Below, in pieces: positions 6,006 through 13,546 of a DNA stretch of 14,388 nt (position 1 is its first letter; every line of letters begins with the position of its first letter). The stretch is from SAR202 cluster bacterium (GTDB lineage Bacteria; Chloroflexota; Dehalococcoidia; Lucifugimonadales; UBA826): contig VFFY01000178.1 of the NCBI GenBank assembly GCA_009392675.1, positions 1 to 14,388 on the forward strand, given 5' to 3'. The translations under genes were made by a program, and so were the position numbers. Under the pieces are notes generated by a model. The model saw nothing but the letters and a program-made list of their open reading frames with translations. It did no database searches and was not told where the DNA came from.

Positions 6006-7401
6006 AACTGTTGCACTATGTCTAATATTATCTGAAACAGTGTGGATTTATTCGATCTTTGCCGTTGTTGGGGTAATGATTTCCCTTGGACGAAGCCCTC
6101 TATCATACGGGGGATGTGTTGCTTTATATGCAGTATCCCTATATTTGTCTAGGCTACTTAATTCTTTAAACATAAAAACCTCACTCGCCATTTGTCTTCA
6201 AACGTTGGGAGGAGCGATTCTCTGCTATTTCATTGTCGGGTATGCCAATATACCTTCACAGGAAACTATTTCAATATACTGGATTTTTAACCTAGACCAA
6301 TGGGTTTATGAGGAAGGAGAGGTTGGCCTAGTGATAGGTTTGGCCGCTTTCATGAGTGTGTTCATGTGGATAAAAGGTGGGCTCACCGGCTCAACTGATT
6401 TTCCTCTGGAAGCATTATCTTCCACTTTTAGAATCGGAATTATAGTAATGGCGTTTACTGTCACCATTGATATTTTTAACGAGGCCGATTTGTACATGTC
6501 GACATTAATGTACCTGTTCTTCGCCTCTACTTTATCGGGTCTCGCTATAGGACGCCTAATGCCTTCTTCTGATAGTGGAGTTGTCACTCTACGCTGGCTT
6601 CGAATGGTGTCAATCCTCGTTGGAATGATCGTCTTGTCAGGGTTAATTTTTGCCTCCTTCAGTAAAGATTTTCTCGGAGCCGTTTCCTCTCCCATAACGA
6701 CACTGATAAGTTGGATTACGATGGCAGTAGTCTATCTCCTTGCAATACCCATTATTTATGCAATTAAGTTTGTAATCCAATTTTTTAGTTGGGTTTTCGG
6801 AGATGCTCTTACTTCCGATCGACCAATTCAAGAACAAGAATCATTTAACGGCCTGGGTAATGTATTGGAAGAATTGGTTAATGCCCAAGGGCCAAAAGAA
6901 CCTTCAGTATTCATGCAATACCTTGAATATTTTGCCATCTTTATCTTGGTATCCGGCTTGCTGTTTGGCCTGGGAATTGCTTTCAGAAGGATTAATAGGC
7001 CAAAAAAAGTAGCCGATGCTGGTATCAAATCTAAGATTGAGGAATCAGGAGATTCCGTGACTGATTTGCTTGAAATTGCTAAAAGATTGCTCTGGAAACG
7101 ACGGTTATCCAAGCGGGAAAACATCTTGGTGATTCCAAGACATCTGGATCCTGGAAGCAAGGCCGTTTTGGAATCTTATTATGATCTGTTGTATTTAGGT
7201 TCTAAAAAAGGCGTGAATAGATCTCATAATTCCACCCCAACGGAGTTTGAGCCAGCCTTAAAAGGGTTTTTTGGTGTCGATTCTGTTCGAAAAATTACAG
7301 AGGCGTTCATGGACGTTTGCTATGGGAGGATTACTCCAAATTCATCTCGAGCAGCCGAGGTTAAAGACTTGATTGAGGACTTAGGCAAGGAACGCCATTA
7401 A
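5986..7401 (+). CDS. Polytopic membrane protein with C-terminal DUF4129 domain (TgpA-like, no transglutaminase core)
   Basis: From GTG at 5986 this is a 471-residue protein with about nine predicted membrane helices in residues 5-340, a charged linker, and a soluble domain at about 390-465. The soluble domain resembles DUF4129 (PF13559): a helix starting AVLESYYDLLY (393-403), TPTEF (417-421), a CYG (445-447) that matches the usual RYG position, and a final helix. In many bacteria the third gene of a MoxR-DUF58 operon is a TgpA-type protein with N-terminal membrane helices, a transglutaminase core and C-terminal DUF4129. Here I see no Cys-His-Asp transglutaminase core between helices and DUF4129. 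The start could also be ATG at 5947, with a 59-nt overlap of the DUF58 gene. The stop overlaps by 4 nt the stop of the convergent crcB. Confidence 0.72.
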   Translation: MNSYQFKTVALCLILSETVWIYSIFAVVGVMISLGRSPLSYGGCVALYAVSLYLSRLLNSLNIKTSLAICLQTLGGAILCYFIVGYANIPSQETISIYWIFNLDQWVYEEGEVGLVIGLAAFMSVFMWIKGGLTGSTDFPLEALSSTFRIGIIVMAFTVTIDIFNEADLYMSTLMYLFFASTLSGLAIGRLMPSSDSGVVTLRWLRMVSILVGMIVLSGLIFASFSKDFLGAVSSPITTLISWITMAVVYLLAIPIIYAIKFVIQFFSWVFGDALTSDRPIQEQESFNGLGNVLEELVNAQGPKEPSVFMQYLEYFAIFILVSGLLFGLGIAFRRINRPKKVADAGIKSKIEESGDSVTDLLEIAKRLLWKRRLSKRENILVIPRHLDPGSKAVLESYYDLLYLGSKKGVNRSHNSTPTEFEPALKGFFGVDSVRKITEAFMDVCYGRITPNSSRAAEVKDLIEDLGKERH

Positions 7402-7769
7402 ATAGTTTGTTTTGCGATCCATATGCCCAGGAAAGCTGCCAGTAATCCGGCGACTACACTAAATGTTAAATATGTTATAGCTTTACCGTAATTCCCATCA
7501 GAAATGAGTTGTATTCCCGAAACGGAGACAGCCGAAAAGGTGGTGAATGAGCCACAAAACCCAACCCCTAGTAGCAATGAATAATTTTGATTCCAGTCAG
7601 ATTTACTTAAAGCGCATCCTACCAGGAAGCCTAACACCAGAGACCCTATTATGTTGACGGAAAAAGTTCCTGTAAGACTGGATCCTAGGTAGTTGGTCGC
7701 TAGACGATCCGTTCCGTATCGGCAAGCTGCGCCAATACTTCCTCCAAGCATGACTAGGAGCCAGTTCAT
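7398..7769 (-). CDS. crcB: CrcB/Fluc fluoride channel
   Basis: This 123-residue small membrane protein has four hydrophobic helices and the Fluc signatures: GGSIGAACRYG (9-19, with Arg17), GTFSVNIIGSLVLG (34-47, with the pore Asn39), and GFCGSFTTFSAVS (70-82, with Phe75 and Phe78 for the fluoride path). The Fluc family works as dual-topology dimers that let fluoride leave the cytoplasm; a single gene implies a homodimer. ATG at 7769 follows GGTGAG by 11 nt, somewhat long. It lies 70 nt after trxB on the same strand and may share its transcript. I looked for the conserved fluoride-riboswitch core in the leader and did not find it. Its stop overlaps the DUF4129 gene stop by 4 nt in convergent orientation. 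Confidence 0.92.
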   Translation of the reverse strand: MNWLLVMLGGSIGAACRYGTDRLATNYLGSSLTGTFSVNIIGSLVLGFLVGCALSKSDWNQNYSLLLGVGFCGSFTTFSAVSVSGIQLISDGNYGKAITYLTFSVVAGLLAAFLGIWIAKQTI

Positions 7770-7839
7770 ACTAAATTTATCTCACCGTCGGGGACACAGA
7801 AATCAAATAGATTCATCTGAGATATTTGTTTCATTAGAG

Positions 7840-8766
7840 TTAGTTCTTTTTATCCTTCAAGATGTACTTTTTGGCGTTTACGGCTGCTGTCACTCCATCA
7901 CCGGCAGAGCTTATAAGTTGGGAAGCAGAATTAGCTCTTATGTCGCCTGCTGCAAAAATCCCTTTTTCAGATGTCTGCAGATTTATATCGGTCTTAATGT
8001 GCCCGCTTTCATCGGTTTCCAGAGTATTTTGGAGATACTCGGTGTTGGGGATAAGTCCTACAAATATAAAAACTCCGTCAATATTCACTCTTGTGGATTC
8101 TCCTGATAGGGTTTGTAGTAGCGAAATCCCATCAACCATACCGTCTCCATGTATTTCTTGTACTTCAACGTTTAGGTGAACTTGTATTTTATTATGATCT
8201 GTAATTCTATCTTGCAGTGTTTGCTGAGCGTGAAGAGAGCTGGATCGGCAAAACAGATCTACATTTGAAGCGAACTCTGTCAGTGTTATGGCTTCCTGCA
8301 GAGCTGAATCTCCACCACCAACCACACACACCTTCTGATCAATGAAAAATGCTCCGTCGCATGTGGCACAGTACGAGACACCAGCCCCGGCAAGCTCATT
8401 TTCTCCAGGTACATTTAGTTTATTCAGTGTTGATCCACTTGCTATTATCACTGATTTTGAGGCCTTCTCCCCTTCATAGGTGTCGACAATCCATTCCCGC
8501 CCGGATTTTCTAATTCCAGTTACTTCTGACATGGCAAATTCGGTTCCTGAGGCAATAGCCTGTTCTTGAACTTTACTGGAGAAATCGGCTCCGCTTATTC
8601 CGTCAGGTAGGCCAGGGTAGTCCTCTATTCTTTCAACATTAATAATTTGCCCACCAGGAATCAACCTTTCAACCAATAATGTCTTCATACCTAATCTAGA
8701 TGAGTACATTCCTGCGCTAAATCCAGCAGTGCCGCCCCCAATTATTATTACGTCGTAATCAGCCAT
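7840..8766 (-). CDS. trxB: Thioredoxin reductase-like flavoprotein
   Basis: This 308-residue, full-length low-molecular-weight thioredoxin reductase should pass electrons from a cofactor through FAD and a disulfide to thioredoxin in the cytoplasm. The FAD motif is IIGGGTAG (8-15), the redox pair is Cys133-Ala-Thr-Cys136 followed by DG, the second nucleotide motif is GGGDSA (150-155), and the C-terminal FAD contact is GIFAAGDIR. The NADPH phosphate-binding motif HRRxxxR is degraded: residues 173-179 read CRSSSLH, so only one of the three key Arg remains. NADPH use is therefore uncertain; NADH or another donor is possible. ATG at 8764-8766 lacks a strong ribosome site. It is divergent from the threonine synthase gene and upstream of crcB on the same strand. 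No thioredoxin gene is present in the window. Confidence 0.88.
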   Translation of the reverse strand: MADYDVIIIGGGTAGFSAGMYSSRLGMKTLLVERLIPGGQIINVERIEDYPGLPDGISGADFSSKVQEQAIASGTEFAMSEVTGIRKSGREWIVDTYEGEKASKSVIIASGSTLNKLNVPGENELAGAGVSYCATCDGAFFIDQKVCVVGGGDSALQEAITLTEFASNVDLFCRSSSLHAQQTLQDRITDHNKIQVHLNVEVQEIHGDGMVDGISLLQTLSGESTRVNIDGVFIFVGLIPNTEYLQNTLETDESGHIKTDINLQTSEKGIFAAGDIRANSASQLISSAGDGVTAAVNAKKYILKDKKN

Positions 8767-8796
8767 TTTTTTATCACAGTCATATTTTTTAAATAG

Positions 8797-8825
8797 TTCA
8801 CTGGTTTCCTGGACCGTTGTATCAT
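8797..8825 (+). promoter_or_regulatory. candidate sigma70-type promoter for threonine synthase
   Basis: TTCACT (8797-8802; four of six) and TATCAT (8820-8825; five of six) have an ideal 17-nt spacer in the trxB/thrC divergent region. This predicts a start near 8832 and a leader of about 52 nt to the ATG at 8884. Confidence 0.45.
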
Positions 8826-8868
8826 ACTTTCATCTTGTTATTAAGTGAATTGGACATCAATTATTTCC

Positions 8869-8874
8869 AAGAGG
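8869..8874 (+). promoter_or_regulatory. Shine-Dalgarno site fixing the threonine synthase ATG
   Basis: AAGAGG lies 9 nt before the ATG at 8884. The in-frame GTG at 8845 has no such site. Confidence 0.5.
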
Positions 8875-8883
8875 TTATCAAAA

Positions 8884-10053
8884 ATGCGAAGCTACCTTAA
8901 AAATTTAGAATGTACATATTGCAATGAAATATTCTCGGCCGATCAACCTAGGAGACTTTGTGAGAAATGCGGGAAAGTACTTTATCCAAGATATGACATA
9001 AAGGAGGCTTCCAAGTATTTTACTAAAGATATGCTTCCTGCAAGAGCTCCTAATATGTGGAGATATTTTGAGATGCTGCCGGTACGTGACGAGTCTAATA
9101 TTGTGACTTTGGGAGAAGGGTTCACTCCGATTTTTGAAACAAGAAGATTGGGGTCTGAATTGGGGTCCGAATCACTAATGTTGAAGGATGAAGGGCTAAA
9201 TCCGACAGCGTCATTTAAAGCAAGAGGATTGTCAGCTGCTGTTTCTAAGGCAAAAGAATTAGGGTTAAGAAAATTAACAATGCCATCAGCAGGAAATGCT
9301 GCCGGTGCAATGGCTTCATATGCTGCTAGGGCAGGGATGGAGGCTTTTGTGTTTATGCCGCAAGATGCTCCCGAAGCAAACCAAAAAGAAGTATCTGTTT
9401 CAGGCGGCAATTTATTTTTGATAGACGGTTTGATAAGCGATGCCGGTGTGATTTCGCGGGAAAAAGCTGCAGAAATTGGACTGTTTGATGTTTCCACTTT
9501 ACAGGAGCCTTACAGAGTGGAAGGAAAGAAAACAATGGGATATGAAATTGCTGAGCAATTGGGTTGGGAGCTACCAGATAACATTATCTATCCCACGGGA
9601 GGGGGAACAGGAATTGTTGGAATGTGGAAGGCCTTTCAAGAAATGGAAGAATTGGAATGGATCTCGTCGAAAAGACCAAAAATGTTTGCTGTTCAGGCTG
9701 AAAACTGTGCTCCAATAGTTAGGGCATTTGAGAATGGAGAGGAGTTTGCACAACCTTGGGAAAACGCTACTACTCTAGCGGCTGGTATGAGGGTGCCAAG
9801 TGCTATAGGGGATTACCTCATTTTAAAGGCCGTCAGGGATAGTGGGGGGTCGGCTATCACAGTCTCAGATGATGAGATGATCAATATGATTGATCTAATC
9901 GGTAAACTCGAAGGTTTTTTTGTATGCCCGGAGGGAGCTGCCACTGCATGCGGAGCAAAAAAGTTGATAGAAAACGGTTCCATCGACCCATCTGAAAAAA
10001 CCCTTTTATTAAATACAGGGTCAGGGTTGAAATATTTGGATATGTTGCCCTAA
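8884..10053 (+). CDS. thrC: Threonine synthase with N-terminal zinc ribbon (PLP enzyme)
   Basis: This 389-residue cytosolic fold-type II PLP enzyme probably converts O-phospho-L-homoserine to L-threonine. The N-terminus has a rubredoxin-like ribbon with Cys10-xx-Cys13 and Cys26-xx-Cys29, a common addition in archaeal-type and many bacterial threonine synthases. The PLP Schiff-base lysine is Lys112 in ASFKARG, the phosphate-contact loop is SAGNAAGA (135-142), and the glycine loop is PTGGGTG (237-243). Conserved LGEGFTP (77-82) sits at the substrate entry. I chose ATG at 8884 because of the AAGAGG site and because the cysteine ribbon follows at once; GTG at 8845 would add 13 residues. No other threonine-pathway gene is adjacent. 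Related PLP enzymes such as threonine ammonia-lyase lack this ribbon and fit less well. Confidence 0.88.
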   Translation: MRSYLKNLECTYCNEIFSADQPRRLCEKCGKVLYPRYDIKEASKYFTKDMLPARAPNMWRYFEMLPVRDESNIVTLGEGFTPIFETRRLGSELGSESLMLKDEGLNPTASFKARGLSAAVSKAKELGLRKLTMPSAGNAAGAMASYAARAGMEAFVFMPQDAPEANQKEVSVSGGNLFLIDGLISDAGVISREKAAEIGLFDVSTLQEPYRVEGKKTMGYEIAEQLGWELPDNIIYPTGGGTGIVGMWKAFQEMEELEWISSKRPKMFAVQAENCAPIVRAFENGEEFAQPWENATTLAAGMRVPSAIGDYLILKAVRDSGGSAITVSDDEMINMIDLIGKLEGFFVCPEGAATACGAKKLIENGSIDPSEKTLLLNTGSGLKYLDMLP

Positions 10054-10057
10054 CAGC

Positions 10058-10303
10058 CTATACCAAACCGGTAAGAGATATGTGAGGGGCATAAATGGAG
10101 AGAGAATTTTCGATCATCATCTTGACCATATCGTGATCCGGCACGCATTCCGGGCATTCCTCATTCGTCCCTTTGTTATATTTGACTGTAAGTTGATTTT
10201 CATTAAGTGATACCAAATCTAGAGACCCTCCTTCCGAAGCGACGATAGTCTCCATGTTATCTAAAACTGTTTTAACTCCAGGATCATCAGTGTTAATCGG
10301 CAT
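10058..10303 (-). CDS. NifU C-terminal-domain-like small protein
   Basis: This 81-residue protein aligns by eye with the NifU C-terminal (Nfu) fold: VKTVLDNMETIVASEGGSLDLVSL (written here as two parts: VKTVLDNMETI, then VASEGGSLDLVSL) at 10-33 fits the helix and GGD/E-type strand, and Cys50-Pro-Glu-Cys53 is at the CxxC position that binds a [4Fe-4S] or other cluster in Nfu proteins. The surroundings of the CxxC are atypical, NEECPECVPD in place of the usual GxCxxCP followed by a Ser/Thr. A carrier or scaffold role for Fe-S clusters is therefore an inference. The start is ATG at 10303 (TTG at 10306 is also possible); GGAGG lies 9 nt upstream and overlaps the stop region of the thiolase gene, so translation is probably coupled to thiolase. 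It ends 4 nt from the convergent threonine synthase stop. Confidence 0.6.
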   Translation of the reverse strand: MPINTDDPGVKTVLDNMETIVASEGGSLDLVSLNENQLTVKYNKGTNEECPECVPDHDMVKMMIENSLSIYAPHISLTGLV

Positions 10304-10311
10304 CAAACAAA

Positions 10312-10320
10312 CCCTCCTCT
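10312..10320 (-). promoter_or_regulatory. Shine-Dalgarno site of the NifU-like gene, overlapping the thiolase stop
   Basis: On the minus strand AGAGGAGGG runs from 10320 to 10312. Its first two bases belong to the TAG stop of the thiolase gene (10321-10319), a layout that favours reinitiation. Confidence 0.6.
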
Positions 10321-11506
10321 AATTTAAGCGTTCAAAAATGGTGGCTACTCCCTGACCACCTCCGACACACATTGTCACAAGTCCGGTGGTGGAGTCGGAT
10401 CTTTCCATTTCTTCCATTAGCTTCACCGTCATGATTGCGCCGGTGGCCCCAACTGGGTGCCCTAGGCTAATTCCGCTGCCATTCACATTGGTTTTTTCTA
10501 TGTCTAGGTTTAATTCTCGGATGCAGTAGAGAGCCTGAGACGCAAAGGCCTCATTAAGCTCAATTACATCAAGGTCATTTACCGCCATACCTGATTTATC
10601 CATCGCTTTTTGGACAGCAGGAACAGGTCCAATACCCATCACCGCCGGTTCTACTCCCGCAATTCCCCTAGTGTGCCATTTCATTCTTGGTTTTATTCCC
10701 AAATCTGCAGCTTTTTGAGCTGACATCATCACTACAGCGGCGGATCCGTCATTTATGGTAGAAGCGTTACCTGCGGTGACTGTGCCATCTTTTTTGAAAA
10801 CAGGCCTCAAATTAGATAAACCTTCTATGGTTGTGTCTGCCCTAGGGCCCTCATCTTCCATTACAACTACAGGGTCTCCTTTTCTCTGAGGCACGGATAC
10901 AGTAGTTATTTGATTAGTGAATCTTCCTTGAGATATGGCAGTGCTTGCACGCTGGTGGCTCATAACAGCAAGTTCGTCCTGGTCTTCGCGAGACACGGAA
11001 AATCGCTCTGCTACATTTTCGGCTGTGACGCCCATGTGATACCGATTCACTGGACACCCTAGCCCTTCAGTAAGGCCGTCTACTAGCTGAGAATTTCCCA
11101 TTCTTAATCCATCGAACCGTGCTTTGTATTCTATTAAGTAGGGTACTTGGCTCATGTTTTCTGTTCCACCTGCGACGACGATGTCCGCTTCCCCTGTTCG
11201 CACTAGTTGGGCTGCCATGTTTATTGCCTCTAGTCCAGATGAACATTGCCTATTAACTGCAATGGTGGGTGTATCATGAGGAATGCCAGCCTTTAAGGAA
11301 GCTAAACGAGCAGCATAGCCAGCCTCAGCGGCTTGGATTGCGTTGCCCAATACAACCTCATCCACCATATCAGGGGATATCCCTGCTCTTTCAAGAGCAG
11401 CTTTGATTGCAAGGGACCCTAGATCTGGTGCACCAAAATCTTTGAAAGCTCCTCCGAATCTACCAACTGGAGTTCTTGCTCCCGAAACGATGACCGCATC
11501 ATTCAT
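10319..11506 (-). CDS. Thiolase (acetyl-CoA C-acyltransferase family)
   Basis: This 395-residue thiolase has every catalytic element. The nucleophile is Cys88 in NRQCSSGLEAI, NEAF is at 318-321, His350 lies in GHPVGATGA, and the second catalytic Cys380 is in CVGGGQG. The N-terminal AVIVSGARTPVGRFGGAF is the usual opening. The enzyme condenses or cleaves acyl-CoAs: acetoacetyl-CoA formation, or the last step of beta-oxidation. The sequence alone does not decide chain length or direction. ATG at 11506 is preceded by GGAGG with a 7-nt gap. The gene is followed immediately by the NifU-like gene. The two crotonases are encoded about 7 kb away on the other strand, so cooperation in fatty-acid or aromatic acyl-CoA breakdown is possible but not shown by operon structure. 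No 3-hydroxyacyl-CoA dehydrogenase is present in the window. Confidence 0.92.
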   Translation of the reverse strand: MNDAVIVSGARTPVGRFGGAFKDFGAPDLGSLAIKAALERAGISPDMVDEVVLGNAIQAAEAGYAARLASLKAGIPHDTPTIAVNRQCSSGLEAINMAAQLVRTGEADIVVAGGTENMSQVPYLIEYKARFDGLRMGNSQLVDGLTEGLGCPVNRYHMGVTAENVAERFSVSREDQDELAVMSHQRASTAISQGRFTNQITTVSVPQRKGDPVVVMEDEGPRADTTIEGLSNLRPVFKKDGTVTAGNASTINDGSAAVVMMSAQKAADLGIKPRMKWHTRGIAGVEPAVMGIGPVPAVQKAMDKSGMAVNDLDVIELNEAFASQALYCIRELNLDIEKTNVNGSGISLGHPVGATGAIMTVKLMEEMERSDSTTGLVTMCVGGGQGVATIFERLN

Positions 11507-11647
11507 GACTGTTCCTCCCTCTTCTTAAATACATATCAAACTCTACCTTAGCAGAGCCAAATGGCTGTATCAATTTAGCATCATTTGTATATACGATTCT
11601 ATTGTAATATTCATGTATTGTATTTGATAGTAAATTGAGGACTTTTT

Positions 11648-13507
11648 GTGTACGTTATAGGTACCGCCGGTCATGTTGACCATGGAAAATCCACACTTGT
11701 TGAATGTCTGACAGGTATCGATCCTGACAGATTTCAAGAGGAGAAGGACCGTGGCATGACCATTGATATTGGATTTGCTTGGGTTACGCTTCCGTCTGGT
11801 AGAGAGGTTAGTGTAGTCGATGTTCCGGGCCATGAAAAATTTGTCAGCAATATGTTGGCAGGGGTTGGTGGTATTGACATGGCCCTTCTCGTTGTAGCAG
11901 CAGATGAGTCTGTAATGCCGCAAACTAGAGAGCATCTTGCAATTCTAGATTTGTTGGGTGTCACCAATGGGGTGGTAGTCGTAACTAAGGAAGATTTGGT
12001 TGATGAAGATTGGCTGGAACTGGTTTATGCGGAGGTAGGGGAATTGCTGACTGGTACTACACTGGAAGGGGTTGAAGTAATATCCGTTTCGGCAACTACT
12101 GGCTCAGGTATTTCCAATCTTATGGATTCTATAGATTCCGCCTTGGATAAAACTACAGCTAAAAAGGACTTTAATAGACCGAGGTTACCTATCGATAGGG
12201 CTTTTTCTATTAGTGGATTTGGGACTGTAGTAACTGGAACTTTAATCGATGGTTTTTTGTCGGTAGGTCAAGAAGTAGAAATAATTCCCATTGGATTAAA
12301 GGCTCGTATAAGAGGCCTTCAGTCCCATGGTAAATCTGAAGCCAACTTTGGCCCGGGTACACGAGTCGCTGCGAACCTATCGGGAATAGAATCTACACAA
12401 ATTGCCAGAGGAGACGTTTTGAGTTTCCCAAATCTCATAGATCTCTCTGAGGCTTTTGATGTTCGGCTGAATGTTGTTGAGGATGCACCAAATCCATTAC
12501 GTCACAATATGTTCGTCACTTTGCATACAGGAAGCTCAGAAGTTGTAGCCCGATTGAGGCTGCTGGAGGAAGAAGAAGTACAACCTGGTAATAGTACATG
12601 GGCACAACTTAAACCTGAGAAGTCATTACCAGTGCTCAGAGGTGATCACTACATTATTCGATCAAATATGACTACACTCGGTGGTGGGAGTATTCTCGAT
12701 ACCCGAGCAAAACGACATAGGAGAAGACACCTTCCCACCTTGCAAAAGCTCGAATCTTTAGAATCAGGTACCCCGTCTGAAATAATTCTTAATATCATTG
12801 AATCTGCTGTCCCATCTACTTTAGATTCACTACTTTCATCCTCGACAATGCAGGAAGAAGAGATAATTCCTACCGTACATTTACTGATAGCAGAGAAAGC
12901 TTTAATGTCTACATCCACAAGTCTTGAGAAATCATATTTTTTTACTGTTAAACGGTGGGAAGAGATCTGTGGTTTAACTAAACAGAGCCTTAATTTGTTT
13001 CATGCACAGTTTCCTCTGAGGCAGGGTATCCCCAGAGAAGAATTAAGAAACAGACTGGCTTTGTCTCCAGAGAGTTTTAATGCCGTTGTGAATGCTTTGG
13101 AAGAAACCAAGGCGTTGAGGGATTTTACCTCCCTAATAGCTCTTACAAGCCATGAATCACACTTGACCGAAGAACAGAGTCGAATTTCCGAGGTCTACGT
13201 GGGAAGTATATCTAAAGGCAAATTCTCACCCAGAACGGATTTAGAAGTAGATGAAGATATTCTGAATTTCCTGATTGATAAAGGACAATTGGTTAGAGCG
13301 AGTGATGGGATAGTTTTCTCATCTGATGCATTTGAGGAGATGTTGGATGGGGTTCGTTCTTATATATCACAGCATGGGGAAATCACTGTCGGTGATTTCC
13401 GAGATCTTTTTCAGACAAGCAGAAAATATGCTTTGGGGTTTATGGATTACCTAGACCAGCAACAAATAACCAGACGAGTCGGTGATGCTAGAATTTTGAG
13501 GGAGTGA
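11648..13507 (+). CDS. selB: Selenocysteine-specific elongation factor SelB
   Basis: This 619-residue protein is a full-length SelB. The GTPase domain (about 1-170) has GHVDHGKST (8-16), the RGMTIDIGFAW switch region (35-45), DVPGH (58-62), TKED (113-116) and SAT (148-150). Beta-barrel domains II and III follow at about 175-345, starting IDRAFSISGFGTVVTGTL. The rest (about 360-619) is the winged-helix region that binds SECIS hairpins, ending YLDQQQITRRVGDARILRE, a typical SelB terminus. SelB delivers Sec-tRNA to UGA codons marked by a SECIS hairpin. The start is GTG at 11648 with GAGGA 6 nt upstream. I see no selA, selD, tRNA-Sec or selenoprotein gene in the window, so the rest of the pathway must be elsewhere. 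It is divergent from thiolase across 141 nt with no clear promoter. Confidence 0.9.
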   Translation: MYVIGTAGHVDHGKSTLVECLTGIDPDRFQEEKDRGMTIDIGFAWVTLPSGREVSVVDVPGHEKFVSNMLAGVGGIDMALLVVAADESVMPQTREHLAILDLLGVTNGVVVVTKEDLVDEDWLELVYAEVGELLTGTTLEGVEVISVSATTGSGISNLMDSIDSALDKTTAKKDFNRPRLPIDRAFSISGFGTVVTGTLIDGFLSVGQEVEIIPIGLKARIRGLQSHGKSEANFGPGTRVAANLSGIESTQIARGDVLSFPNLIDLSEAFDVRLNVVEDAPNPLRHNMFVTLHTGSSEVVARLRLLEEEEVQPGNSTWAQLKPEKSLPVLRGDHYIIRSNMTTLGGGSILDTRAKRHRRRHLPTLQKLESLESGTPSEIILNIIESAVPSTLDSLLSSSTMQEEEIIPTVHLLIAEKALMSTSTSLEKSYFFTVKRWEEICGLTKQSLNLFHAQFPLRQGIPREELRNRLALSPESFNAVVNALEETKALRDFTSLIALTSHESHLTEEQSRISEVYVGSISKGKFSPRTDLEVDEDILNFLIDKGQLVRASDGIVFSSDAFEEMLDGVRSYISQHGEITVGDFRDLFQTSRKYALGFMDYLDQQQITRRVGDARILRE

Positions 13508-13546
13508 GATCTGATTGTTGGGGTGGGATTTCTAGATAGTGACTTA

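Noticed and set aside
7770..7839. Fluoride riboswitch in the crcB leader
   Set aside because: The 70-nt trxB-crcB gap on the minus strand lacks the conserved fluoride-aptamer core. Only an imperfect hairpin (about 7799-7832) with a bulge and no T-run is visible.
8982..9497. Long open frame on the minus strand inside threonine synthase
   Set aside because: It lies wholly opposite a well-supported gene, has no ribosome site or recognisable domain, and is explained as a shadow of that gene.
11555..11566. Small inverted repeat AGCCA-AA-TGGCT in the thiolase/selB divergent region
   Set aside because: Five-base arms are expected by chance in a region this size, and no good promoter lies next to it.
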